This document shows, piece by piece, positions 32,048-39,920 of a stretch of 64,000 nucleotides of DNA. This stretch comes from an uncultured Microbacterium sp. GTDB taxonomy: Bacteria; Actinomycetota; Actinomycetes; Actinomycetales; Microbacteriaceae. Under the pieces are notes generated by a model. The model was not told the origin of the DNA. It ran no database searches and was given only the letters and a program-made list of their open reading frames with translations. The position numbers and the translations under genes were made by a program. The stretch's first letter is position 1; the number at the start of each line of letters is the position of its first letter. The stretch covers positions 186,001 to 250,000 of the forward strand of contig NZ_CALBRW010000017.1 of assembly GCF_937927635.1 (NCBI RefSeq), given 5' to 3'.

Positions 32048-32574
32048 GATTCGATCGTCACCTCGTCGGCGCCGTCCAGCTCCGCAAGGCGCACGTTGAC
32101 GTGCTCGGTGCGGGAGGAGGGGATGTTCTTGCCGACGAAGTCGGGCCGGATGGGCAGCTCGCGGTGGCCGCGATCGACGAGGATCGCCAGCCGGACGACG
32201 GCGGGGCGTCCGATGGACTGGATGGCGTCGAGCGCCGCGCGGATGCTGCGGCCGGAGAAGAGCACGTCGTCGACGAGGACCACGGTCCTCCCGTCGATGC
32301 CGCCCTCGGGGATCGCGGTGCGCTTGGGCGAGCGGGTGGGGTGCTGGGACAGGTCGTCGCGGAAGAGCGTGATGTCCAGGGAGCCCACCGGGATCTCGGT
32401 GCCGGCGATGCCGGAGATGATGGGGCCCAGCCGATCGGCGAGCGTCACCCCGCGAGTCGGGATGCCGAGCAGGATGAGTCCCTCGGCGCCGCGGTTGGAT
32501 TCGAGGATCTCATGGGCGATTCGCGTCAGCGCGCGTGCGATGTCGGCTTCCTGCAGCACTGTGCGTGCAGACAA
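32044..32574 (-). CDS. pyrR: PyrR, pyrimidine operon regulator / uracil phosphoribosyltransferase
   Basis: 176 residues. The PRPP-binding motif VVLVDDVLFSGRSIRAALDA is intact. The protein binds UMP or UTP and a hairpin in pyr mRNA. The TTG at 32574 is the start, since the protein then begins MSARTVLQEADIARAL. The ribosome site (GGAGAAGGGAAG) lies within the right arm of a PyrR-type hairpin in the leader, so repression is likely at translation initiation, as described for mycobacterial PyrR. First gene of the operon that runs to pyrF, gmk and rpoZ. Confidence 0.96.
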   Translation of the reverse strand: MSARTVLQEADIARALTRIAHEILESNRGAEGLILLGIPTRGVTLADRLGPIISGIAGTEIPVGSLDITLFRDDLSQHPTRSPKRTAIPEGGIDGRTVVLVDDVLFSGRSIRAALDAIQSIGRPAVVRLAILVDRGHRELPIRPDFVGKNIPSSRTEHVNVRLAELDGADEVTIES

Positions 32575-32584
32575 TGGCCACTTC

Positions 32585-32615
32585 CCTTCTCCGCCTCACA
32601 GGACGGGATTAAAGG
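32585..32615 (-). promoter_or_regulatory. PyrR-binding hairpin in the pyrR leader
   Basis: The minus-strand leader contains GTCCTGTGAGGC (32593-32604), which matches the GUCCNGNGAGGY core of the Bacillus PyrR binding loop. It is flanked by CCG/CGG and by CCTT/AAGG, giving a hairpin. Its 3' arm contains the purine-rich ribosome site of pyrR, 11 or more bases from the TTG. Binding by PyrR would hide that site when UMP is plentiful. The motif is seen; the mechanism is inferred. Confidence 0.75.
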
Positions 32616-32630
32616 ACGGGTGATGCTTAG

Positions 32631-32636
32631 ATTCTA
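32631..32636 (-). promoter_or_regulatory. Candidate -10 box of the pyr operon
   Basis: TAGAAT on the minus strand, 5 of 6 bases of the sigma-A consensus, about 57 bases upstream of the pyrR start. Transcription would begin near 32624, just before the PyrR hairpin. No good -35 is seen; that position overlaps the dyad at 32657-32668. Confidence 0.45.
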
Positions 32637-32656
32637 ATCGGTCGGTGAGCGGTGCG

Positions 32657-32668
32657 CTGGTATACCAG
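32657..32668. promoter_or_regulatory. Perfect 12-bp palindrome with GntR/FadR-type operator sequence
   Basis: CTGGTATACCAG is a perfect dyad. Its core TGGTATACCA fits the TnGTnnnACnA pattern bound by FadR-type GntR regulators. It lies where the -35 of the pyr promoter should be, so bound protein would block polymerase. No GntR gene is in the window. Confidence 0.4.
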
Positions 32669-32748
32669 GGAGGCCCTCGACTCCGAGGAGAGCAAGCTGG
32701 CGCACCAGCTCTTGTTCCGGTTGTCCCGACCACTCCTCGGGTGACTGA

Positions 32749-32820
32749 TCACTGACGCACGGAGCATTCGTCGGCGTGTCGGGCACGCGACGCGCCGACG
32801 TCGACCGCGGGCGTCAGTGA
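32749..32820 (-). terminator. Large nested inverted repeat downstream of the MBL-Rieske gene
   Basis: Outer arms tcactgacgc (32749-32758) and gcgtcagtga (32811-32820) are perfect complements, and inner arms cgtcggcg (32769-32776) and cgccgacg (32793-32800) form a second stem. The element begins 20 bases past the stop of the MBL-Rieske gene, so a terminator role is likely, but it is bigger than usual. The rest of 32640-32840 holds further small hairpins and no gene. Confidence 0.5.
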
Positions 32821-32839
32821 TTCGTCACGCGATTCGCGC

Positions 32840-34414
32840 TCACGCGTCCGCGCGCAGCGCGGCATCCGTCAGCGGGCACTGCGAGACGCGGATGGGGTGC
32901 CCGGTGGTGGTCAGGCACTTGCCGGTCTTCAGATCCCACTTCCAGTCGTGCATGCTGCACGTCAGCACGCCGTCCTCATCGATCTTGCCGGTGCGGGTGA
33001 GATCCGCGCGCAGGTGCGGGCAGCGACGCTGCACGACCCAGTCGCCGATCTCGGCATCCTCGGTCTGGTCGGTCTGCTCCTGGTACCAGTTCTCGACGTA
33101 CTCGATGCGGTCCACCGACAGGCACTTCAGGAACGTGGTGAGGAACTCGTTGAACTTGCCGCTGCGCCCCACGGAGAACTGCATGGACAGGAAGATCGAG
33201 TTCGACCAGTCGATCTCGTGGTCGCGGATGTTGGTGGAGACCAGGTCTGCGGGGATCGTGTACCAGTAGATGCACTCCTCCCCCGCGTACTCGCGCACCT
33301 TGGCGCGCGGGAAGTCGACGACCATGTCCAGCTCGCCGATCTTGAAGCGCACGTGCCCGCCCACGCCGAGGCGGATCGTGCGGGACTTCTTGATCAGCGG
33401 CTCCCACCACTCCTTGATGGCGCCCAGCATCTCCGCGGGCGGCAGCACCTCGGCTCGCGTCGCCTCCTCGTCGCGCAGCTCCTGCTGGCGCGAGGCGCGC
33501 TGCTCCTCGAGGTACTCCCACTTCTCGTCGAAGATGTGGTGGATCTCAGCATCCGTGTACAGGCTCTGCGAGACGGTCATCTCGCCGCCGTTCAGCTCCA
33601 CGACCGTGCCCGGCACGAACAGCTGCCCGTCGTACTGCGGAGCCTTCTCCTTCAGGTGCGCCAGGAACTCCTTCTGATCCGTGAAGATGGCATCCCCGTC
33701 GCGACCGGTGCCGTTGTACTTGAAGATGTCGTCGCGCAGGAACATCGGCGGGCCGGCCATCGGGAAGACGTGCGGGGCGTCGACCTTCTCGATGTAGTAC
33801 ATGGCGCGCTTGTTCTGTGCCTCGCGCTTGAGCTTCGCGAAGTTCACCTTCGCATCCTGCGGCAGGTCGTAGACCATCGGCCACCAGATCGCGCCGGAGA
33901 CCTGCGTGAAGTACGCCTCGGGCTTGCCGAACGACAGCAGCGCCTCCAGATCCAGCGGGTGCGAGTCGTTCTGGTTGAGGATGGATGCCGTGCCGTCGTC
34001 GATGCTCAGCGAGGAGTCGCCGATGGGTCCGTCGCTGGGGGCGCGCAGCGGCGTGATCATGAACTTGAGGTCACCGCGCTGGTCGACCTGGCCGGCCTGC
34101 GTGTACGTGATGTTGGTGTAGCCGAGCTTCCGGATGTCGTTCTCGAGGTCGTCGGTGACGTACTCGGGCAGCAGCACCTCAATGTCCTTGCGGATGTACT
34201 TCTCCAGCGCACGCGGGTCGAAGTGGTCGCGGTGCCGGTGCGAGATGTACAGGAAATCGGCCTCGCGGCCGTAGCGCTCCCAGTCGAGTCCTCGGTTGTC
34301 GGGGAACGGGAACCAGGAGCCGAAGAAGGAGGGTCCGAGCACGGGGTCGCAGATGAAGTTCCCGCCGACCGTCTCGATGAACATCCCGGCGTGGCCGAGT
34401 CCCGTGATCCGCAT
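32840..34414 (-). CDS. MBL-fold metallohydrolase fused to a C-terminal Rieske [2Fe-2S] domain
   Basis: 524 residues. The N-terminal half is a metallo-beta-lactamase fold with HRHRDH at 59-64 and VLLPEY strands, of the UlaG/CMP-sialic-acid-hydroxylase-like type. A middle region (about 290-440) has no domain I can name. The end is a Rieske domain: CPH at 465-467 and CSMH at 486-489 supply the two Cys and two His ligands, followed by DWKWDLKTGKC. The domain set recalls CMP-N-acetylneuraminate hydroxylase, but there the Rieske domain comes first. The substrate is unknown; an oxygenase or redox hydrolase in the cytosol is plausible. It stands alone between pyrR and the helicase gene. Confidence 0.85.
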   Translation of the reverse strand: MRITGLGHAGMFIETVGGNFICDPVLGPSFFGSWFPFPDNRGLDWERYGREADFLYISHRHRDHFDPRALEKYIRKDIEVLLPEYVTDDLENDIRKLGYTNITYTQAGQVDQRGDLKFMITPLRAPSDGPIGDSSLSIDDGTASILNQNDSHPLDLEALLSFGKPEAYFTQVSGAIWWPMVYDLPQDAKVNFAKLKREAQNKRAMYYIEKVDAPHVFPMAGPPMFLRDDIFKYNGTGRDGDAIFTDQKEFLAHLKEKAPQYDGQLFVPGTVVELNGGEMTVSQSLYTDAEIHHIFDEKWEYLEEQRASRQQELRDEEATRAEVLPPAEMLGAIKEWWEPLIKKSRTIRLGVGGHVRFKIGELDMVVDFPRAKVREYAGEECIYWYTIPADLVSTNIRDHEIDWSNSIFLSMQFSVGRSGKFNEFLTTFLKCLSVDRIEYVENWYQEQTDQTEDAEIGDWVVQRRCPHLRADLTRTGKIDEDGVLTCSMHDWKWDLKTGKCLTTTGHPIRVSQCPLTDAALRADA

Positions 34415-34445
34415 AACGCTCCTTCTGTGTGGACCTGTCGATTCT

Positions 34446-34486
34446 ATCGAGCGGATGCTGTGCCCGGCCGCTGTCCGGCCGTCGAT
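34446..34486 (-). terminator. Possible terminator downstream of the SNF2 helicase gene
   Basis: Inner stem cggccg/cggccg (34465-34470, 34476-34481) with a ctgtc loop, and outer arms atcga/tcgat. It is short and imperfect, so only a weak call. Confidence 0.3.
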
Positions 34487-34505
34487 AAGCTCCCGCCGAG
34501 CCTGG

Positions 34506-37500
34506 TCAGGTCTCCAGCAGACCGCGGATGTCGTCGGCGGTGAGCGCCTTGGAGAACAGCTCGTCGTCGTCCATGACGGCCGTGAACAGCCGGGCCTTGC
34601 GCTGCTGCAGCGCGAGCACCTTCTCCTCGATGGTGCCGGAGGCGATCAGACGGTACACGAACACGCGGCGGGTCTGTCCGATGCGGTGCGTGCGGTCGAT
34701 GGCCTGCGCCTCGGCTGCGGGATTCCACCAGGGGTCCAGCAGGAACACGTAGTCGGCCTCGGTGAGCGTGAGCCCGAACCCGCCGGCCTTCAGGCTGATC
34801 AGGAACACCGGCTGCTCGCCGTCCTTGAACGAGTCGATCACCTCGGTGCGGTGGCGCGTGGAGCCGTCCAGGTGCACGTGCTGGATCCCTGCGGCATCCA
34901 GCCGCTGCGCGGCCAGATCGAGGAAGCTCGTGAACTGGCTGAACACCAGGGCGCGGTGCCCCTCGGCACGCAGCTCCTGCACCTGCTCGATGAGGACGTC
35001 CAGCTTGCTGGAGGGGATGCCGGCGTCGGCCGGATCGATGAGCCCGGGCGCCAGCGCCAGCATCCGAAGCATGGTCAGCGACCGGAAGACGATGAACCTG
35101 TTGCGATCCAAATCGGCAAGCAGGCCCAGCAGCTTCTGCCGTTCGCGCTGCAGCACGGTGTCGTATCGCGCACGATGCGCGGGCGAGAGGTCGACGAAGA
35201 CCTCCTGCACCTGCTTCTCGGGCAGGTCGGCGGCGACGAGCTCCTTGGTGCGGCGCAGCATGAGCGGGCGGATGCGGCGGCGCAGCCGCTCCAGCCTGCG
35301 GCGCCGGTACTCGCCGCCCTCCTCGTTCTCGGGCACCTTGCCCTTCTCTATCGGCTGCACGTACTCCTCGCGAAACTTCCGAGCGGACGGGAACAGGCCG
35401 GGAGCGGTGAGCGAGAACAGCGCCCACAGGTCGGTGAGGCTGTTCTCCAGCGGCGTGCCGGTCACGGCGATCTTCACCCGGGAGCGGAGGGCTGCGATGG
35501 CCTTGTGCGCCTTGGTCGCCGGGTTCTTCGCGAACTGCGCCTCGTCGAGGATCACGCCCGCCCACTCCAGGTGCGCGTACTCCTCGTCGTCGAGCCGCAG
35601 CAGCGTGTACGAGGTCACGATCACGTCGGCGTGCTCCACGGCAACCGCCAGCGAGTCGTCGCGACGCGAGGCCGTGCCCTCGATGATGCGCACGCGCAGG
35701 TCCGGCGCGAAGCGCGCGGCCTCGTTGCGCCAGGTGCCGAGAACGGATGTGGGCGCCACGACGAGGAACGGCTTGCGCTCCCCCGTCTCGCTGACGTGAA
35801 CCATCAGCGACAGCAGCTGCAGGGTCTTGCCGAGGCCCATGTCGTCGGCGAGGATGCCGCCCAGCCCGTGCTCCCACAGGAACACCAGCCAGTCGAAGCC
35901 CTTCTTCTGGTAGGGCCGGAGCTGTGCGTTCAACCCTGCGGGCAGGAATGCCTCCGGCACGTTCTGCACATCGCGCAGCCCCTCGGCGAGGGCGCGCCAG
36001 GAGACCGCCGCCTCGGACTGGTCCGCCAGGTCCTCGAAGTCCTCCCACAGCGCCACCTGATGGCGGCTGATCCGCGGCCCGGTCTCCCATTCGGCCAGCG
36101 AAGCCGCCTCGTCGATGAGGTCCCGCAGCGTCTGCAGCGCAGGGTGCGCGAGTGAGAAGTAGCTGCCGTCGACCAGCATCAGCTTTGTGCGGCGCATGCT
36201 GAGGGCCTTGAACAGCGGGGTGAACGGGATCGAGACGCCGTCGATCTTCACGATCACGCCCAGGTCGAACCAGTCGGGGTCGGGCGAATCGACGGTCGAC
36301 ACGCTGATCTCGGGTGTGCCGGTGAGTTCACGGTACTTCTTGCGCCGCCCGGTGACGACAACGCGCACATCGCTGTCTTCGAACACCGGCAGCACCGTGG
36401 TCGCCCACTCCGCGGTGGCGACGCCGATGTGGGCCGCAGTCGCCTCGAACGGCAGGTCGGTGGCTGAAGCCCAGAGCCGCTCCAACTCGCGCAGCGCGAG
36501 GCGCTCGGCCTCGGCGTCCCGGAACGGGTGATCCGCGGGGATCGGCTCCCCCATCAGCAGCGGCACCGTGCCGTGCCCGGCGTACTCCCACTCGAAGCGG
36601 TGCTCCACGCGGTCGGCGGCGCCGAACCGCACCCGCATCACGGGCTCCGGCCGCACCGGTGCAGGCAGCTCGATGCCGGCAGGCGCGGTGACGGCCGACC
36701 GCCGCGCGATCGCGGGGTACGCCTCGTGGAGGAACAGCTCCCGATCCTCGGCCGAGACCTGGATCGGTTCGGTCGCCGTCAGCGCAGCCCGGACGGGCGC
36801 GCTCAGTGTGACCTGAGCGAGCGCCACCTCGATGGTCGTCCCCACGACCGCCCAGGTGTAGACGCCGGTGGTTCCGATCGGGCTGACGGACGCCGTCGGC
36901 ACGCTCACCCCGTCGACGCGGACGTCAGCGTCGACCAGCAGTCCGCCGTCATCACCGGCGTCGATCCGGATGCCCGCCGTGGCCTGGTCCGCGAGCCGCA
37001 CGATGGTGTGCTTCTGCGCGGCCACCAACGGGATGCCGAGCGCGGGAAGCGCGCGCAACTGCTGCCAGAGCAGCGGGGACTCGACACGGTCCAGCGGGAT
37101 CCAGTCGGTCGCCATGCCCGAGAGCAGCGAGTCGCGCGCGATGGCGAGGAAGTCAGTGAACCACCGGGACTGGTCGGGGTCGAAGCGGAAGCCGGCGCGG
37201 CGCACGCCGTCCCAGGTGGCATCCCCCTGGATCCACTTCGACGTGGTCTCACTGCGCATCAGCGGACGGACGCTCAGCTGCACCTCGCCGTGTTCCCGGG
37301 TGAGCTCTCGGGGCGCAGCGGTCTTGGCGTGCGCGGCACCCCAACGATCGTGGGCGCGCGACGGGCGCACGCGCAGCTCGACGCCGAGCGCCAGTGGCGT
37401 GAGACTGCGAGAAGGAGCCACGCCCGGCATCAGCCGACGCCAGGACGCCCGCTGCGCGTCGATCCGACGCTCGGTCTCCACGCGCATCCGCGTCTCGCGC

Positions 37501-37775
37501 TCGGGGGCGACGAGCATCGCGGCCACCACGTGCTTGCACCCGCGCTGGACGGGGCACGAGCACGAGGTGCTGAGGATCTCGCCGCCGCGGAACCGCACAC
37601 GGCATCGGTACGGTGATGGCTCGCTGCCGTACACCTCGGCCGACAGCGTCTCGGACGCGGCATCCCACGACGTCTGCTCCACGCGGCCGCGGCGCGCGTA
37701 GTCGAGGCCGCGCTGGTAGCCGCCGTCGCCCGCAAGACGTCGCAGCTGCTGGGCGCTGGGACGGGGAACAGTCAT
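34506..37775 (-). CDS. SWIM zinc-finger SNF2-family helicase
   Basis: 1089 residues. An N-terminal SWIM zinc finger uses Cys72, Cys74, Cys80 and His82 (SCSCPVQRGCKH). The C-terminal half is a SNF2 motor: motif I DDMGLGKTLQLL near residue 643, motif II as LDEAQ, motif III VTGTPLENSLTDLW, motif V/VI DPWWNPAAEAQAIDRTHRIGQ. The middle is an uncharacterised all-beta region of the bacterial SNF2-associated type. Such proteins are HepA/RapA-like ATPases that move on DNA or remodel complexes; a precise role is not known. ATG at 37775 is chosen for AGAGG 8 bases upstream. Not next to restriction or phage genes, so a defence role is not supported here. Confidence 0.93.
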   Translation of the reverse strand: MTVPRPSAQQLRRLAGDGGYQRGLDYARRGRVEQTSWDAASETLSAEVYGSEPSPYRCRVRFRGGEILSTSCSCPVQRGCKHVVAAMLVAPERETRMRVETERRIDAQRASWRRLMPGVAPSRSLTPLALGVELRVRPSRAHDRWGAAHAKTAAPRELTREHGEVQLSVRPLMRSETTSKWIQGDATWDGVRRAGFRFDPDQSRWFTDFLAIARDSLLSGMATDWIPLDRVESPLLWQQLRALPALGIPLVAAQKHTIVRLADQATAGIRIDAGDDGGLLVDADVRVDGVSVPTASVSPIGTTGVYTWAVVGTTIEVALAQVTLSAPVRAALTATEPIQVSAEDRELFLHEAYPAIARRSAVTAPAGIELPAPVRPEPVMRVRFGAADRVEHRFEWEYAGHGTVPLLMGEPIPADHPFRDAEAERLALRELERLWASATDLPFEATAAHIGVATAEWATTVLPVFEDSDVRVVVTGRRKKYRELTGTPEISVSTVDSPDPDWFDLGVIVKIDGVSIPFTPLFKALSMRRTKLMLVDGSYFSLAHPALQTLRDLIDEAASLAEWETGPRISRHQVALWEDFEDLADQSEAAVSWRALAEGLRDVQNVPEAFLPAGLNAQLRPYQKKGFDWLVFLWEHGLGGILADDMGLGKTLQLLSLMVHVSETGERKPFLVVAPTSVLGTWRNEAARFAPDLRVRIIEGTASRRDDSLAVAVEHADVIVTSYTLLRLDDEEYAHLEWAGVILDEAQFAKNPATKAHKAIAALRSRVKIAVTGTPLENSLTDLWALFSLTAPGLFPSARKFREEYVQPIEKGKVPENEEGGEYRRRRLERLRRRIRPLMLRRTKELVAADLPEKQVQEVFVDLSPAHRARYDTVLQRERQKLLGLLADLDRNRFIVFRSLTMLRMLALAPGLIDPADAGIPSSKLDVLIEQVQELRAEGHRALVFSQFTSFLDLAAQRLDAAGIQHVHLDGSTRHRTEVIDSFKDGEQPVFLISLKAGGFGLTLTEADYVFLLDPWWNPAAEAQAIDRTHRIGQTRRVFVYRLIASGTIEEKVLALQQRKARLFTAVMDDDELFSKALTADDIRGLLET

Positions 37776-37871
37776 CTCAGCATCCTCTCGCAGGCCGCGG
37801 ACATCCACAGCGATGCCCGTTCGTTACGCAATGCTTGTCGGATCGTGACCCCATCACCGCGCCCCCTTGCC

Positions 37872-37877
37872 TAGCCT
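37872..37877 (+). promoter_or_regulatory. Candidate -10 of a leaderless lipoprotein transcript
   Basis: TAGCCT ends 6 bases before the ATG at 37884. No Shine-Dalgarno is present, which fits a leaderless mRNA. No -35 is seen. Confidence 0.4.
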
Positions 37878-37883
37878 GGGCGC

Positions 37884-38834
37884 ATGAAGACCCTTGCCAG
37901 GCGCGCGACGGTCGCGCTGACTCTCTCCGCGGTACTCGCGCTGCTGGCCGGATGCTCGGCCGGCGGCGGGGGAAGCGTCCAGTCCGACAGCTCGGTGTCC
38001 CACGCCGGCGGCTCGGCGCCGGAGCAGGCGGTCGCACCGGACGACGCGCCGGATGCTGCGGTGGTGGTCACCGGCCGGATGACGCTCGAAGCCGACGACC
38101 CGATCGCCGTCGCCGACAAGGCGACCGCCCTGGTGAAGGATGCCGGCGGCCGCGTGGACGGCCGGACCGAGCAGGCGGCATCCGGGGCTGTCGCAGCGCG
38201 CGCCGAACTGGTGCTGCGCATCCCCTCGTCCGCTCTGGACGACACGCTGCTCGCGGTGCGCGAGCTCGGCACTCTGCGGGAGTCGTCGATGCAGACCAAG
38301 AAGGTCGATGCCGCGCAGCGCGACCTGGATGCCAGGATCGCCGCCCTGCGCACCTCGATCTCCCGCTACAGCGCGTGGCTCGCGGGAGCCTCGAAGACCC
38401 AGGACCTCATCGAGCTGGAGAAGTCGTTGTCCGACCGACAGAGCCAGCTCGAGAGCCTCGAGGCCGAGCAGCGCTCCCTGAGCGACCAGGTGGCGATGGC
38501 GACGATCACCACGGCGTTCGAGGCGCACTACGTTCCCGCGCCGACGGCGCCGCGCGATCTCGGCGAGGCCATCGTCGCGGGCTGGAACGGCTTCCTCGCG
38601 TTCTGGGCGGGAGTCGGCATCGCCCTGGGCGTGGGCCTGCCCTGGCTGGTGCTGATCGCCCTGGTCACGGCGGCCGTCATCTGGCTGGTGCGCCGGTCGC
38701 GCCGTCGCCGGCCGGGGCCGCTGCCCGCTCCGACGCTCCCTCCGGACTTCGGTGGTGAGCTGCTCGGGGCGAGGGCCGGTTCCGACGGTGCGGCCGCCTC
38801 GGATCCGCAGACGGCTCCCCCGCAGTCGCAGTGA
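37884..38834 (+). CDS. DUF4349 lipoprotein
   Basis: 316 residues. Signal peptide with lipobox LAGC, Cys24 being the lipid site for Lgt. The extracytoplasmic DUF4349 domain spans about residues 58-215 and includes a coiled coil (DAAQRDLDARIAALRTS and SDRQSQLESLEAEQRSL). One strong membrane segment near residues 235-270 follows, then a basic and Pro-rich tail that should be cytoplasmic. DUF4349 proteins are envelope proteins of unknown role. It is transcribed divergently from the SNF2 gene and converges on nusB. Confidence 0.92.
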   Translation: MKTLARRATVALTLSAVLALLAGCSAGGGGSVQSDSSVSHAGGSAPEQAVAPDDAPDAAVVVTGRMTLEADDPIAVADKATALVKDAGGRVDGRTEQAASGAVAARAELVLRIPSSALDDTLLAVRELGTLRESSMQTKKVDAAQRDLDARIAALRTSISRYSAWLAGASKTQDLIELEKSLSDRQSQLESLEAEQRSLSDQVAMATITTAFEAHYVPAPTAPRDLGEAIVAGWNGFLAFWAGVGIALGVGLPWLVLIALVTAAVIWLVRRSRRRRPGPLPAPTLPPDFGGELLGARAGSDGAAASDPQTAPPQSQ

Positions 38835-38865
38835 GGCCGAGGCGCCTCTCAACGCTTCGGGCTCC

Positions 38866-39276
38866 TCACCGGGCGCGGTCGATGCGCGCGAGCACGCCGT
38901 GCACGAAGGCGCCGGAGTCCTCGGTCGAGAGCTCCTTGGCCAGCTCCACGGCCTCGTCGACGGCGACAGCGGTCGGTACCTCGTCGTTGAAGAGGATCTC
39001 CCAGGTGCCGATGCGCAGCAGGGCGCGGTCGACCGCCGGCATCCGCTCCAGCTTCCAGTCGCGGCTGTGCGTGGTGATCTGCTCGTCGATCTCGTCCTGG
39101 TGATCGATGATCCCGTCGACGATGTCGCGGGCGTACAGCCACGACGCCTGCCGTGCCGGCTCGCTGGCGGCGCGGGCGGCGGCGGCGGCGAGGGCGACGG
39201 AGACCTCTTCTCCGCGAACGTCGGCGGAGAAGAGGATGTCGAGGGCGCGCTTGCGCGCCTTGGTGCGTGCGCTCAA
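38866..39276 (-). CDS. nusB: Transcription antitermination factor NusB
   Basis: 136 residues. SARTKARKRALDILFSAD is the RNA-binding N-terminus, and the end VDEAVELAKELSTEDSGAFVHGVL is the NusB hallmark. It binds boxA RNA with NusE for rRNA antitermination. The TTG at 39276 is the start, since the conserved sequence begins there; it lies 9 bases after the efp stop. Last gene of the aro-efp series. Confidence 0.95.
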   Translation of the reverse strand: MSARTKARKRALDILFSADVRGEEVSVALAAAAARAASEPARQASWLYARDIVDGIIDHQDEIDEQITTHSRDWKLERMPAVDRALLRIGTWEILFNDEVPTAVAVDEAVELAKELSTEDSGAFVHGVLARIDRAR

Positions 39277-39285
39277 AGCCGGCCG

Positions 39286-39849
39286 TCAGTCGTTGACGCG
39301 GCCGAGGTAGTCGCCCGTGCGGGTGTCGACCTTGACCTTGGTGCCCTGCTCGAGGAACAGCGGGACCTGGATCTCGTAACCGGTCTCGAGCGTGGCGGGC
39401 TTGGTGCCGGCCGAAGAGCGGTCGCCCTGCAGACCGGGCTCGGTGTGCGTCACCTCGAGCACGACGGAAGCCGGAAGCTCGACGTACAGCGGGTTGCCGT
39501 TGTTCAGCGCGATCTGCACCTGCTGGTTCTCCAGCATGAAGTTGGCTGCGTCGCCGACGGTGGCGGCGGTGACGGTGAGCTGGTCGTAATCCTCCTGGTC
39601 CATGAACACGAAGCTGTCGCCGTCGTTGTACAGGTACTGGAAGTCGCGGCGGTCGACGTTCTCGATCTCGACCTTGGTGCCGGCGTTGTAGGTGCGGTCG
39701 ACGGTCTTGCCCGAGACGACGTTCTTCAGCTTGGTGCGCACGAACGCACCGCCTTTGCCAGGCTTGACGTGCTGGAACTCCACAACGCTCCAGAGCTGTC
39801 CGTCGATCTTGAGGACGACGCCGTTCCTGATGTCTGCGGTGGATGCCAT
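39286..39849 (-). CDS. efp: Elongation factor P
   Basis: 187 residues, three beta-barrel domains. The modified-loop region KPGKGGAFVRTKLKN carries Lys at the tip, where other bacteria modify it. The C-terminal signature ends TRTGDYLGRVN. It relieves ribosomes stalled at polyproline, such as the Pro-rich tails of several proteins here. ATG at 39849 starts the conserved ASTADIRNG; the longer frame is not needed. Confidence 0.97.
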   Translation of the reverse strand: MASTADIRNGVVLKIDGQLWSVVEFQHVKPGKGGAFVRTKLKNVVSGKTVDRTYNAGTKVEIENVDRRDFQYLYNDGDSFVFMDQEDYDQLTVTAATVGDAANFMLENQQVQIALNNGNPLYVELPASVVLEVTHTEPGLQGDRSSAGTKPATLETGYEIQVPLFLEQGTKVKVDTRTGDYLGRVND

Positions 39850-39920
39850 GCTGGTGCGAGTCCGTTCATGTAGAAGGTTCAATGGTCAGGCGCGGATGCG
39901 CGCAGAGAGTGACCGAGGAT

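Noticed and set aside
34506..37775. SNF2 helicase as part of a DISARM- or BREX-like defence island
   Set aside because: No methylase, nuclease, phospholipase or PglZ gene is nearby; neighbours are housekeeping genes. It fits the ordinary HepA-like chromosomal SNF2.
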